This document shows positions 25,975 through 35,162 of a stretch of DNA of 64,000 bases, piece after piece. Made by a program: the position numbers and the translations under genes. The notes beneath the pieces were generated by a model. That model did no database searches and was not told the origin of the DNA. It worked only from the letters and a program-made list of their open reading frames with translations. The DNA is from Gelatiniphilus marinus (lineage in GTDB: Bacteria; Bacteroidota; Bacteroidia; Flavobacteriales; Flavobacteriaceae): the NCBI RefSeq assembly GCF_042678305.1, contig NZ_JBHUDT010000004.1; one strand, written 5' to 3'. The first letter of the stretch is position 1. Each line of letters starts with the position of its first letter.

Positions 25975-27466
25975 GTTGTAATGCTTTTGGAAATGTTACT
26001 GTAAATGTTGTGCCTTTATCTTTTTCTGAGGTAAACGTAATGCTGCCCTTATAGGTTTCCACAATGTTTTTCACCATGGCCAACCCAAGGCCCATTCCGC
26101 TGGTTTTTGTGGTAAATTTGGGCTCGAAAACCTTTACCCTGTTTTCTTCTGAAATACCGTTGCCATTATCTGAAACTATAATCTTTACATGGTTGTTTTC
26201 TGAAGTTACCAGAACAGCAACACTTGGGTTTTCATTGTTTTCCGGAATGGATTGAATGCCGTTTTTTACCAGATTGGTAACCACCCGAATAAGCTGTGTA
26301 CGGTCTAATTTGGCAACTATCTCGTCTTCATCGGCTTGAAAATGAATATAATCTTCGTTAAAGATATCTAAGGCCAGCTTAACGATTTTTACAACGTTCA
26401 AGGTTTCGTTTTGTTGCGCTGGCATTTTGGCAAAGTTAGAAAACGCCGAAGCTATAGAGCTCATGGTATCAATTTGCTGTATTAAGGTTTTGCTGTACTC
26501 GTCAACTTTGTTATGAATGTTTTCGTCTTGCGGATTAAACTTACGTTGAAAGTTTTGAACCGTTAAACGCATGGGCGTTAATGGGTTTTTAATTTCGTGC
26601 GCCACTTGTTTTGCCATTTCTCTCCAAGCTTGTTCGCGCTCGCTCTTTGCCAATTGTACCGCACTCTCCTCTAGCTCGTCAATCATACTGTTGTAAGATT
26701 TTACAAGGGTAGATATTTCTTCGCTGGTATCTTCTATTTCTATTTTTTCGTTGCGCTTCTCTAAGCGTGTCGCATTAATTTTATCGCTAATGGTTTTTAG
26801 CGATTTAGTAATGTATTTTGATAATAAAAAAGCAATACCAATGGCTATAAGCAATACAAACAAATAAGCATAGGCGATACGCTCTAAAAAGGCGTCTAAT
26901 TCCTTAGAGAGAAAACTATCTCTTTCTAAATAAGGTATGTTCAATATGGCCAAAGGTTTGGATTTACTATCGTTAATATAGGTGTATAAAGACTGGAAAG
27001 TCTCACCGTTTTCTTTATGGTAATCTACAAACCTATGCTCTGGGGCATTGGTAATACTGTTTATTTTCAAGGTATTAGACAGGTCGTTAAGTATGTGTGC
27101 CGCAATACATTTATCTTTTAAACTGGGCTGCATGTTGGCTTTCGATGAGATTAAAAGTGCGCCCTCTAAATCGAATAGGTTAATCTGCAGGCCATGTATT
27201 TCGGCTATGTTGCCTATTTCTTCTTTAAAAATCAATGGAATGTTCTCGGTTTTAACTTCCCAGGTGTTTTGTCGTCCATTCAAAACCCTGCCAATATGGG
27301 TCTTTATACTATGCTCTTTGCGCTCTAAGCGTTGTTTGTGGTAGTCTTTGGTTTCTTCGCGGTATTGGTAAATGGCTACGGCTGCAATTAAAATAGAGGC
27401 CAATAACACCAGCAGTATCATGGTTAAAAAAATACGTGTCCGCAAAGAGAGTTTCCTTAATTTCAT
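25961..27466 (-). CDS. Membrane sensor histidine kinase (NtrY-like architecture)
   Basis: A 501-residue two-component sensor. An N-terminal membrane helix (residues ~10-33) and a second one (~198-217) bracket a ~165-residue periplasmic region. A HAMP-like linker follows, then HisKA with phospho-acceptor H290 in AHEIKNPLTPMRL. The HATPase_c domain has NLVKNGIQS, DNGNGI and GMGLGLAMVKN. The HEIKNPLTPMRL box is typical of NtrY-type kinases. No response regulator gene is adjacent, so it is an orphan in this window. The enoyl-CoA hydratase gene overlaps its 3' end. Confidence 0.93.
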   Translation of the reverse strand: MKLRKLSLRTRIFLTMILLVLLASILIAAVAIYQYREETKDYHKQRLERKEHSIKTHIGRVLNGRQNTWEVKTENIPLIFKEEIGNIAEIHGLQINLFDLEGALLISSKANMQPSLKDKCIAAHILNDLSNTLKINSITNAPEHRFVDYHKENGETFQSLYTYINDSKSKPLAILNIPYLERDSFLSKELDAFLERIAYAYLFVLLIAIGIAFLLSKYITKSLKTISDKINATRLEKRNEKIEIEDTSEEISTLVKSYNSMIDELEESAVQLAKSEREQAWREMAKQVAHEIKNPLTPMRLTVQNFQRKFNPQDENIHNKVDEYSKTLIQQIDTMSSIASAFSNFAKMPAQQNETLNVVKIVKLALDIFNEDYIHFQADEDEIVAKLDRTQLIRVVTNLVKNGIQSIPENNENPSVAVLVTSENNHVKIIVSDNGNGISEENRVKVFEPKFTTKTSGMGLGLAMVKNIVETYKGSITFTSEKDKGTTFTVTFPKALQHELQ

Positions 27467-27700
27467 TTGAAGTAATAATGCATAAATATAGTAATAATCA
27501 AACCAAAGCCCCTAAGGCTTATTTAAAAAACCAAACAAGAACCAGTACTTGGCAGGCACCAAGGTTTAAGGCACTGCAATAAACTGAGCTAAAGAGAAAG
27601 CCAGTGTGTTTTTTTTGTGATGGGCTTACACTATCTTGTTTAAAGCCCAAGAAGGAACAATTAACTCTGTTGTGGGCGGCTCAGGATAAGCAAAAACGCA

Positions 27701-28702
27701 TCAATCTAACTTATCGGTTAATTTTTTAAAGATCTTTTTTGGATTTTTGTTTTCGTATAATATCGCGTAAACGGCATTTATAATGGGTATTTTTGCTTTT
27801 TTACCATTTTTTTCGTGCAGTAAATGGGCACTTTTTGTAGCGTAGTAGCCCTCGGCAATCATATTCATTTCCATTTGAGCAGACTTTACGGTATAGCCTT
27901 TACCTATCATGTTTCCAAACATACGGTTTCTAGAAAACACCGAGTAGCCCGTTACCAACAAATCGCCCAGATATGCCGAATTATTAATGTTACGCTTCAT
28001 TTTATGGCGCTTTTTTATAAAACGCTTCATCTCTCTTATGGCATTGCTCATCAGTACACTCTGGAAATTGTCGCCATAACCCAAGCCATGTGCAATTCCT
28101 GCAGCAATAGCATAAATGTTTTTTAGCATTACGGCATATTCTACACCAATAATATCGTCGCTAATTTTAGTTTTAATGTAATCGCTAGATAAGTTATTGG
28201 CTATGTGTTGCGCCTTTTTGGCATCGGAACACGATACCGTTAAATACGACAAACGCTCTAAGGCAACCTCTTCGGCATGGCAAGGGCCCGCAATTACAGC
28301 AATATTGTTATAGGGGATTTTATAAACCTCATGAAAATGCTCGCCAACCAACAAACCGGTTTCGGGCATTATGCCTTTTACCGCAGAAACTATAATCTTG
28401 TTTCCAATGTTAGTAGTTAATTTTTCTAATTCTGAGTGCATAAAAGCCGATGGAATTACAAATATCAATACATCGGCATATTCGGCAATTTCATTAATAT
28501 CGTTGCTTAGTTTCAATTGTTCTAAATGAAACTCTACCGAGCTTAAATAACTCGGGTTGTGCTGTTCTTTAAGCAAATGTTCTTTGGTGTAAACACTACG
28601 CATGTACCACCCTACTTCATCTAAATTTTCGCAAAGCATTTTTACAATGGCCGTTGCCCAACTTCCTGCACCAAAAACCGCATATTTTAAAGGTTTGTCC
28701 AT
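27701..28702 (-). CDS. gpsA: NAD(P)-dependent glycerol-3-phosphate dehydrogenase
   Basis: GpsA reduces dihydroxyacetone phosphate to sn-glycerol 3-phosphate, the backbone for phospholipids. The dinucleotide-binding loop YAVFGAGSWATA is at the N-terminus. FVIPSAFM, SAVKGI and IAGPCHAEEVA follow, with the catalytic lysine in AVMLKNIYAIAAGIAHGLGYG. I start at the ATG at 28702 (MDKPLKYAVFGAG). An ATG at 28711 and a TTG at 28729 are also in frame, but the first codons would overlap the predicted promoter box at 28727-28734. Confidence 0.95.
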   Translation of the reverse strand: MDKPLKYAVFGAGSWATAIVKMLCENLDEVGWYMRSVYTKEHLLKEQHNPSYLSSVEFHLEQLKLSNDINEIAEYADVLIFVIPSAFMHSELEKLTTNIGNKIIVSAVKGIMPETGLLVGEHFHEVYKIPYNNIAVIAGPCHAEEVALERLSYLTVSCSDAKKAQHIANNLSSDYIKTKISDDIIGVEYAVMLKNIYAIAAGIAHGLGYGDNFQSVLMSNAIREMKRFIKKRHKMKRNINNSAYLGDLLVTGYSVFSRNRMFGNMIGKGYTVKSAQMEMNMIAEGYYATKSAHLLHEKNGKKAKIPIINAVYAILYENKNPKKIFKKLTDKLD

Positions 28703-28726
28703 AAAAAACATAAATTGTTTAAGTGC

Positions 28727-28734
28727 CAAAAATA
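28727..28734 (-). promoter_or_regulatory. -7 element for gpsA
   Basis: On the minus strand this reads TATTTTTG, 24 nt before the chosen start. No -33 TTG at standard spacing. Confidence 0.4.
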
Positions 28735-28870
28735 CATAAAATATTTATCTGCCTTAAGCATGTACTCAATAAAGATCAATCTATAGAAAAAGGGCCAAAA
28801 ACCAAAACATATTAAATTTTTGGCACGCGTTTTGAAACCCTTTTTACAGAAACCCTAAAATGTTTTAATT

Positions 28871-29806
28871 ATGAAAGCCGTAAAATTACTTTTAACCTTC
28901 GCCTTAGCCTCAACACTTTTTACAGCCTGTTATGTAGAAACCAACATAATCGAAGAGGAACCCACAGTTTCAATTCACCAATTGTTAAGCACCTACGAGC
29001 TGTGGTACGTAGATATTAACAGCACCAGCGGTTATGGCACGACCCCGTTTTTACAAAAAGCGTTTACTATATCGTTTAAAAACGGTGTTATGTACGCCAA
29101 CAACAACTTGGTGGGCATTGGCAGCAGTGGCAACGGCTACGGTATTGCGGTGGCAAATTACGATGCTTACGACATGATTTTAGATGTAACACACGACATT
29201 GATGGCTTTGAGACTTTTGATGTGTATCAAATTGACAACAATACCATAGAATTGTACAATCCCAATAACGATACATCGTACTTTTTAGACGGCTACCAAC
29301 GCAGTAATTTCGATTACGATTTTGTGTTTTATGACAATATTCATTATTTCTTACAAGAATACGAAGCTTGGGAAAAAACATATACCAGCGAATTTGGAGC
29401 GATTAATGAATTTGATAACGAAAATTATTTACAGTTTTTGGCCGGCGGAAACGATGAAACCTTTAGAAGCTCGCAAGACGAAACCGGAATTAGCACAAAC
29501 AACCTGGTTTGGGATTACACAGGCGTTTACGGCGTTGGAAACGTAACCGGAAACACCATGCTTAAAACTTTAACATTAGATTATAATTACTTCAACAATG
29601 AATATTTTGAATTAAGCGTTATTAATGATGCAAAGATAGAACTGTACCACCCTACTTCTGAAACCGTTTACCGGTTTGAAGGCAGAGGATATATACAGTA
29701 TTTAAAAAACAGCAATGCAAAAAAAGCATCAGTAAAAAGAAACGACATGCGTAAGCATAGAAAAAACAAAATAGACAACCCAAGAGAAAACACTAGGGTT
29801 AACTAA
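28871..29806 (+). CDS. Predicted lipoprotein of unknown function
   Basis: A 311-residue predicted lipoprotein. The signal sequence MKAVKLLLTFALASTLFTAC ends in a lipobox (LFTAC), so Cys20 should be lipidated. The rest is acidic and rich in Tyr, Asn and Asp, and appears to contain two related halves: an LSTYELWYVDINSTSG half, and a later half with EYEAWEKTYTSE and a strand pattern of similar length (NTIELYNPNNDTSYF in one half, AKIELYHPTSETVYRF in the other). The C-terminus is basic (KKASVKRNDMRKHRKNKIDN). I do not recognise a domain. It is flanked by gpsA (divergent) and followed by a strong terminator. Confidence 0.85.
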   Translation: MKAVKLLLTFALASTLFTACYVETNIIEEEPTVSIHQLLSTYELWYVDINSTSGYGTTPFLQKAFTISFKNGVMYANNNLVGIGSSGNGYGIAVANYDAYDMILDVTHDIDGFETFDVYQIDNNTIELYNPNNDTSYFLDGYQRSNFDYDFVFYDNIHYFLQEYEAWEKTYTSEFGAINEFDNENYLQFLAGGNDETFRSSQDETGISTNNLVWDYTGVYGVGNVTGNTMLKTLTLDYNYFNNEYFELSVINDAKIELYHPTSETVYRFEGRGYIQYLKNSNAKKASVKRNDMRKHRKNKIDNPRENTRVN

Positions 29807-29832
29807 GAATTTGGTTGGTTATTTAGTTAAAA

Positions 29833-29869
29833 AACTGTCTTGGGCAATTTGCCTTAGGCAGTTTTTTTT
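29833..29869 (+). terminator. Intrinsic terminator after the lipoprotein gene
   Basis: AACTGTCTTGGGCAA pairs with TTGCCTTAGGCAGTT through G-U tolerant pairing and is followed by eight T residues. Confidence 0.85.
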
Positions 29870-30159
29870 GTTTAAAAACAAGTAAGTTTTCAATTAAAAA
29901 TCATTCCTATAAACCACATTAAAACATTTGTTGTTTTTTTAATTTACTCAGGATTAATTTCCAATAAGCATTGCACCTGTTTGTTTAACAGATTAGAATT
30001 AAACGTATATTCTCGATTCTAAAAACATAGGGGCATTAAATATTTTTAGACTTAATATGTGACCAAAAAATCTTTTTGTGTCCAAACCAATGTATCGATA
30101 AAATTACGTATTTTAACCCTGCAAAAACTTATTAGTAACCCTTAAAAAAACAAAACAAA
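29870..30159. other. Non-coding gap before the LysM gene
   Basis: About 290 bp of AT-rich sequence. I see no ORF, RNA gene or convincing promoter box; the LysM gene promoter must lie here but no TAnnTTTG match stands out. Confidence 0.5.
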
Positions 30160-30645
30160 ATGGGACTATTTTCATTCATTAAAAACGCTGGTGCCAAAGT
30201 ATTTGGCATAGGAAAAACAGAAGCCGAAGAAGCAGCCGAAGCAGCCGAAGCGAAACTTAAAGCAGAAGCGGCGGCGGCGGCAAGTTTACAAGAAACCGTT
30301 GCCGATTTGCAATTACAAGTAGAAAACCTAAACATCCACATAGCCGGAGACACTGCCACCATAAGCGGAATGGCTTACAACCAAGCCACAAAAGAAAAAG
30401 TGGTTTTAGTAGTAGGCAATTCAAATGGTATTGCAACGGTTGACGACCAAATGACGGTGGAGCACGTAGAGCCTGAAGCCCAATTCCATACCGTTATCAG
30501 TGGCGACACACTAGGCAAAATAGCCAAAAAATATTACGGCAACGCCATGAAATATCCAGAAATTTTCGAAGCCAACAAGCCCATGCTTACGCATCCAGAT
30601 AAAATTTACCCAGGACAAGTATTACGTATTCCTGCCTTAAACTAA
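30160..30645 (+). CDS. BON and LysM domain protein (Kbp/YgaU-like)
   Basis: A 161-residue protein with a short N-terminal FSFIKNAGAKVFG segment, an Ala/Glu-rich helical stretch (residues ~20-50), a BON domain (~45-105, including IAGDTATISGMA) and a C-terminal LysM domain (HTVISGDTLGKIAKKYYGN to YPGQVLRIP). The same architecture is found in the E. coli potassium-binding protein Kbp/YgaU. There is no signal peptide, so a cytoplasmic role is more likely than a wall-binding one. It is a single-gene unit with its own terminator. Confidence 0.93.
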   Translation: MGLFSFIKNAGAKVFGIGKTEAEEAAEAAEAKLKAEAAAAASLQETVADLQLQVENLNIHIAGDTATISGMAYNQATKEKVVLVVGNSNGIATVDDQMTVEHVEPEAQFHTVISGDTLGKIAKKYYGNAMKYPEIFEANKPMLTHPDKIYPGQVLRIPALN

Positions 30646-30668
30646 TTTAAATCACCTACCTCTTATGC

Positions 30669-30701
30669 AAAAAGCCAACTAAATTAATAGTTGGCTTTTT
30701 T
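30669..30701 (+). terminator. Intrinsic terminator after the LysM gene
   Basis: AAAAAGCCAACT pairs with AGTTGGCTTTTT across an 8-nt loop, followed by a T-run. Confidence 0.9.
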
Positions 30702-30710
30702 GTTTCTACT

Positions 30711-30740
30711 GGTCATTCCAGAGCGAAGAAGGAAAATCTG
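30711..30740. repeat. REP-like element, GTCATTCC family
   Basis: GGTCATTCCAGAGCGAAGAA then GGAAAATCTG matches the GTCATTCC...CGAAG...GGAATCT pattern with small changes. Confidence 0.5.
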
Positions 30741-30804
30741 TAAATTATTAGTTGCAATCAAAAAGATTGATAGCCACCCTTCCTTCACAAGAATCAATAT
30801 TTTT

Positions 30805-31215
30805 TTAACAATGCTCGTTATAAGCATCAACAAGGTTTTCGGCTATTAATTCTGCTGGCCTGCCTTCAATATGGTGGCGTTCTAACATGTGCACCAATTG
30901 GCCATCTTTAAACAAGGCCACACAGGGCGAACTTGGAGGGAACGGTACCATGTGCTCTCGCACTTTGTCCACAGCCTCCTTATCAACACCTGCAAAAACA
31001 GTAGTAATATGGTCTGGCCTTTTGGCATTTTGCAAGCTCATGCTAGCTCCTGGGCGCGCATTTGCTGCCGCACAACCGCAAACCGAGTTTACAACCACTA
31101 AAGTGGTTCCTTGCTTTGCTAAAGCTGCCTCAACAGCCTCGGCAGTTTGTAATTCTTCAAAACCCACATTGGTTAAGTCTTCGCGCATTGGTTTTACTAA
31201 TTCTGCTGGATACAT
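30805..31215 (-). CDS. BrxA/BrxB-family bacilliredoxin
   Basis: A thioredoxin-fold protein of ~136 residues. In Firmicutes, bacilliredoxins remove bacillithiol from oxidised protein thiols. The CGC active site is at C46-G47-C48 (VVNSVCGCAAANARPG), the family signature, and HMLERHHIEGRPAELI closes the fold. I start at the ATG at 31215 (MYPAELVKPM); a TTG 36 nt upstream is in frame but would place the first codon on the predicted promoter box. Many Bacteroidota use bacillithiol, which fits, but no bacillithiol synthesis gene is in this window. Confidence 0.94.
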   Translation of the reverse strand: MYPAELVKPMREDLTNVGFEELQTAEAVEAALAKQGTTLVVVNSVCGCAAANARPGASMSLQNAKRPDHITTVFAGVDKEAVDKVREHMVPFPPSSPCVALFKDGQLVHMLERHHIEGRPAELIAENLVDAYNEHC

Positions 31216-31248
31216 ATCGTAACTTTTAAATTTATTATTGTTAAGTTG

Positions 31249-31256
31249 CAAAGTTA
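31249..31256 (-). promoter_or_regulatory. -7 element for the bacilliredoxin gene
   Basis: Minus strand reads TAACTTTG, 33 nt before the ATG at 31215. It also argues against the upstream TTG start. No -33 TTG was found. Confidence 0.5.
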
Positions 31257-31366
31257 ATCAAAAAACATATAATTAGTATTGGGCATCCCCTTAAAACGCT
31301 TATGGAGCTATAAGGTCAGGCTATATACTACATCTTTTGCAAAAAAAAGCAAAAGGATAAATTTAT

Positions 31367-31385
31367 CCTGAGCTTAGTCGAAGGG
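31367..31385. repeat. REP-like element, TGAGC/GTCGAAGG family
   Basis: CCTGAGCTTAGTCGAAGGG, 20 bp before the MITE-like element in the 429-bp gap between the bacilliredoxin and lpxH genes. Confidence 0.65.
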
Positions 31386-31404
31386 CTTCTATCCTTAACC
31401 TATA

Positions 31405-31565
31405 ATACCAATTTAATTTTGAAATGTCGTGATGATAAATTGATTTATTTTTTGTTTTAACAAGGCAAAAAATATCAGCATAGCCATAGCTACGGTTTTA
31501 TTTTTTAACGCTGGAAAAACAAAAAAGAAACTATTTATAGCGACATTTTGAGGTTAAATTGGTAT
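31405..31565. mobile_element. MITE-like element with terminal inverted repeats
   Basis: A 161-bp non-coding element bounded by ATACCAATTTAA on the left and TTAAATTGGTAT on the right: 12 bp perfect, extending with mismatches to AAATGTCG/CGACATTT over 25 bp. The interior is AT-rich with a GCCATAGCTACGG core and no ORF. No clear target-site duplication was found. It resembles a palindromic repeat I recall from other marine Flavobacteriaceae, but I cannot confirm this without a search. Confidence 0.7.
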
Positions 31566-31644
31566 AAATTAGTAACAAAACAAAATGAACATAAAAACTT
31601 AAATATCGAGATTAAAGCATACGCAAGAATTAGTATATTTACGC

Positions 31645-32400
31645 ATGCAAATTCCCAAAGGAAAAAAAATATATTTCGCCTCAGATAACCACTTAGGCGC
31701 TCCAACACAAGAAGCCTCGCGCCCGCGCGAAAAAAAATTCGTAGCTTGGTTAGACGAAGTAAAACACGATGCTGCAGCTATTTTTCTTTTAGGTGATCTT
31801 TTCGATTTTTGGATGGATTACAAATATGTAGTACCAAAAGGGTTTACACGAACCTTAGGAAAACTTGCCGAATTATCAGACTCAGGGATTCCAATCCATT
31901 TTTTTGTGGGCAACCACGACCTTTGGATGAACGGCTATTTTGAAGAAGAACTAAACATTCCCGTATATCACAAACCAAAAGTATTTAGTTTTAACAACAA
32001 AACGTTTTTAATTGGGCATGGCGATGGTTTAGGCCCTGGCGACAAGGGCTATAAACTCATGAAAAAAGTATTTACAAATCGGGTATGCAAATGGCTATTT
32101 AGGTGGCTACACCCTGATTTGGGGGTACGTTTAGCACAACACCTATCGGTAAAAAACAAACTTATTTCTGGAGAAGACGATGCCAAATTTCTGGGAGAAG
32201 AAAACGAGTGGCTCGTACAATATTGCAAGCGAAAACTAAAAGACCAACACCGCGATTTCTTTATTTTTGGACACAGGCATTTGCCACTGGATATAGACCT
32301 AAACGAAACATCCAAATACATTAACCTGGGCGATTGGATTCAATATTACACCTATGGGGTTTTTGATGGCGAAACCATGGAATTAAAAGAATTTAGCTAA
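31645..32400 (+). CDS. lpxH: UDP-2,3-diacylglucosamine diphosphatase
   Basis: LpxH hydrolyses UDP-2,3-diacylglucosamine to lipid X in lipid A synthesis at the inner membrane. The calcineurin-like metal motifs are in order: SDNHLG, GDLFDFW, GNHDLW, GHGDG and the final GHRHLP. The 251-residue length fits. A helical lid with LMKKVFTNRVCKWLFRWLHP, typical of LpxH, is present. TATATTTA lies only 3 nt before the ATG, so the mRNA may be leaderless. Confidence 0.94.
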   Translation: MQIPKGKKIYFASDNHLGAPTQEASRPREKKFVAWLDEVKHDAAAIFLLGDLFDFWMDYKYVVPKGFTRTLGKLAELSDSGIPIHFFVGNHDLWMNGYFEEELNIPVYHKPKVFSFNNKTFLIGHGDGLGPGDKGYKLMKKVFTNRVCKWLFRWLHPDLGVRLAQHLSVKNKLISGEDDAKFLGEENEWLVQYCKRKLKDQHRDFFIFGHRHLPLDIDLNETSKYINLGDWIQYYTYGVFDGETMELKEFS

Positions 32401-32472
32401 TATTTTATTTTAATAACCATTTAAAGAAACGCCAATATTAGCAATAGCACAAACCTTTTTATCTTTACAAGC

Positions 32473-33228
32473 ATGCAAGAATTCCATCTATATTTACTAA
32501 TTTTTGGAGTAGGGATTGCAGTGGGTTTTATTAACACTATCGCTGGAGGAGGCTCTTTGCTTACTCTACCAATACTTATTTTTTGTGGCTTAGCACCAAG
32601 TGTAGCAAACGGCACAAATAGAATAGGTATTGTGTTTCAAACCGCTATGGCCACCGCAGGTTTTAAAAGCAAGGGCGTTTCTACATTTCCGTTTAATGTT
32701 TATTTGGGCATTTCGGCCATATTTGGAGCAATTATTGGGGCTAACATTGCCGTAGAGGTTAAGGGTGAAACCTTTAATAAAATTCTCGCCCTTGTAATGA
32801 TAATTGTAGTGCTTTTAATTCTGTTTAAACCAAAACTAAATACTACCGATATACAAGAACGGCTTACGGGAAAATATTTATGGGTGGGCATAATTGCCTT
32901 TTTCTTTTTTGGTATTTATGGCGGGTTTATTAATGCCGGATTGGGTTTTATAGTTATTTTATTTTTGCATTTTTTCCATAAAATGAATTTGGTTAGGGTA
33001 AACGCCACAAAAGTTGTGGTTGTTCTAATCTATACGCTTTCGGCACTTGTTGTTTTTGTAATAAATGATAAGGTTGATTGGAAAATTGGATTGATTTTAG
33101 CCTTGGGAAACGGTATTGGAGCTTGGTTTGGAAGCCGTTTTTCGGTAAAAAAAGGAGAGGGCTTTATTAAATCCTTTTTGGTGGTCATGATTGTAATCAT
33201 GTCTGTAAAACTTTGGTTCTTCAACTAA
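32473..33228 (+). CDS. TauE/SafE-family sulfite exporter-like membrane protein
   Basis: A 251-residue polytopic membrane protein with about eight hydrophobic segments. The family hallmark at the N-terminus (GFINTIAGGGSLLTLPIL) and its second-repeat counterpart (GIYGGFINAGLGFIVILFL) are both visible. Members export sulfite, sulfoacetate or other organic anions; the substrate here is unknown. It follows lpxH by 72 bp and is convergent with recJ (14-bp gap). Confidence 0.92.
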   Translation: MQEFHLYLLIFGVGIAVGFINTIAGGGSLLTLPILIFCGLAPSVANGTNRIGIVFQTAMATAGFKSKGVSTFPFNVYLGISAIFGAIIGANIAVEVKGETFNKILALVMIIVVLLILFKPKLNTTDIQERLTGKYLWVGIIAFFFFGIYGGFINAGLGFIVILFLHFFHKMNLVRVNATKVVVVLIYTLSALVVFVINDKVDWKIGLILALGNGIGAWFGSRFSVKKGEGFIKSFLVVMIVIMSVKLWFFN

Positions 33229-33242
33229 TACCCATAGTGCAA

Positions 33243-34937
33243 TCAGGCTTTAATATCACGAAGTTTTAATTGAAGCGACACATTGCCCCTAAATTCGTTT
33301 TCATCAATAGAATATACGGCCTTAAATGGTTTTTTACCAGAAATCAATTCATATTTATCGCCCATGCCAAAGCCAATACAAACTATACTTTTAGAGGCTT
33401 CGGGTTGCGTTGCGGTTAAGCGCAGGTGGGTTTTATCTGCGCCAACGCATTTACCGTAACCGGTATCTATTAAATCTTCTGTTATAAAAACAGGAGTCAT
33501 ATTTGCTGGCCCGTAAGGTGCAAACTGTTTTAAAATCCTGTAAAATTTAGGTGTAATATCGTTTAAATCTATTTTAGCGTCAATTTTAATTTCTGGGGTT
33601 AATAAATCCCTGTCAATTGTTTTTGTAACCTCGTCTTCAAAAGCTTGTTTAAAGGCTTCGTAATGCTCCTCTTTTAGTGTTAAACCTGCCGCATATTTAT
33701 GGCCTCCAAATTGCTCTATGTGCATACTGCATGCCTCAATGGCATTATATACATCGAACCCACGAACAGAGCGTGCCGAGGCTGCTAATTTTTCGCCGCT
33801 TTTTGTAAAAACTATGGTAGGCCTGTAATAAGTTTCTGTTAATCGGGAAGCAACAATACCTATAACGCCCTTGTGCCAATCTTCTTGATAAACCACAGTT
33901 GTTAAGCGGTTTTGCTCTTTGTTGTCTTCTATTTGCTTTAGCGCTTCTTCTGTTATTTTTTTATCGGTTTCTCGCCTGTCTAAATTATACTCGTCTATTT
34001 CAGAGGCATATTGATGTGCTTTATCAATATCTTCTTCGGCCAATAAAGTTACGGCATAATTACCGTGTTTCATGCGTCCCGCAGCATTAATTCTGGGGGC
34101 TACAATAAATACCACATCGGTTATGGTGAGTTCGGTTTTTTCAACCTGATCTAAGATGGCTTTTATCCCGGGGCGCGGATTGCTGTTAATAACCATAAGG
34201 CCATAATAAGCTAATGTGCGGTTTTCGCCATCAATGGGCACGATATCTGCACCAATGGCTGTGGCAACTAAATCTAGATATTCGGTTAAATCGTCAATCG
34301 TTTCTCCGTCTTTTGAGGCCAATGCCTGAACCAGTTTAAAGCCAACTCCACAACCACACAATTCTTTATAGGGGTAATTGCAATCATCTCGTTTGGGGTC
34401 TAAAACAGCTGCTGCTTTTGGGATTTCGCTTCCGGGTCTGTGGTGATCGCAGATAATAAAATCGATGCCTAATTTTTTAGCATGGGCTACTTTTTCAACC
34501 GATTTAATGCCGCAATCTAAAGCAATAATTAGCGAGAAATCGTTCTCTAAAGCAAAGTTTATGCCTTTATACGATATGCCATAGCCTTCGTCGTACCGAT
34601 TAGGGATATAAGTATGTACCAGTGGGTATTTGGATTTTAAATAAGTTGACATTAAAGCGACTGCCGTGGTACCATCGACATCGTAATCACCATAAACCAG
34701 GATATTTTCTTTATTGGCCATGGCTTTTTCTATGCGCGCTACGGCCAGATCCATATCTTTCATTAAAAACGGATCGTGCAAATCTTTTAACCTGGGCCTA
34801 AAGAATGTTTTGGCCTCATCAAAGGTTTCAATACCACGTTGTATTAACAGGGTTGCAATGGGTGTATCTACATGCAATGCTTCTTTTAAAACTGCTATTT
34901 TATCGGCTTCGGGTTTTGGCTTCAGTGTCCAACGCAT
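33243..34937 (-). CDS. recJ: Single-stranded-DNA-specific exonuclease RecJ
   Basis: RecJ degrades single-stranded DNA 5' to 3' in recombination and mismatch repair. The 564 residues match the family. DHH-domain metal motifs are YGDYDVDGTTA, LDCGI and CDHHRPG. The DHHA1 domain contains INAAGRMKHG and SARSVRGFDVYNA with FGGHKYAAGL. A C-terminal OB fold completes it. It is convergent with the TauE/SafE gene. Confidence 0.96.
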   Translation of the reverse strand: MRWTLKPKPEADKIAVLKEALHVDTPIATLLIQRGIETFDEAKTFFRPRLKDLHDPFLMKDMDLAVARIEKAMANKENILVYGDYDVDGTTAVALMSTYLKSKYPLVHTYIPNRYDEGYGISYKGINFALENDFSLIIALDCGIKSVEKVAHAKKLGIDFIICDHHRPGSEIPKAAAVLDPKRDDCNYPYKELCGCGVGFKLVQALASKDGETIDDLTEYLDLVATAIGADIVPIDGENRTLAYYGLMVINSNPRPGIKAILDQVEKTELTITDVVFIVAPRINAAGRMKHGNYAVTLLAEEDIDKAHQYASEIDEYNLDRRETDKKITEEALKQIEDNKEQNRLTTVVYQEDWHKGVIGIVASRLTETYYRPTIVFTKSGEKLAASARSVRGFDVYNAIEACSMHIEQFGGHKYAAGLTLKEEHYEAFKQAFEDEVTKTIDRDLLTPEIKIDAKIDLNDITPKFYRILKQFAPYGPANMTPVFITEDLIDTGYGKCVGADKTHLRLTATQPEASKSIVCIGFGMGDKYELISGKKPFKAVYSIDENEFRGNVSLQLKLRDIKA

Positions 34938-35162
34938 TTAAAAAAAATTTAAGTTTAAAGTGCATTTAGTTGCTTTGTTACTATATTATTTTAGTTTTAA
35001 TCCAGCTATTGAAATACCCCTATTAAGGTTTAAAAAAAAATTATGTGCCATAGTTTGTTTTGGGCGGCTAAAGGGTTTAACAATTGATGTTAAAAACCAG
35101 TATTGGATTAAATTTAAAATAAAACCTTCTTTTGTGTTTAAAAAATCCAATTACTTAAAACA

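Noticed and set aside
30160..30645. Cell-wall-binding role for the LysM protein
   Set aside because: No signal peptide is present; the BON-LysM layout fits the cytoplasmic Kbp type better.
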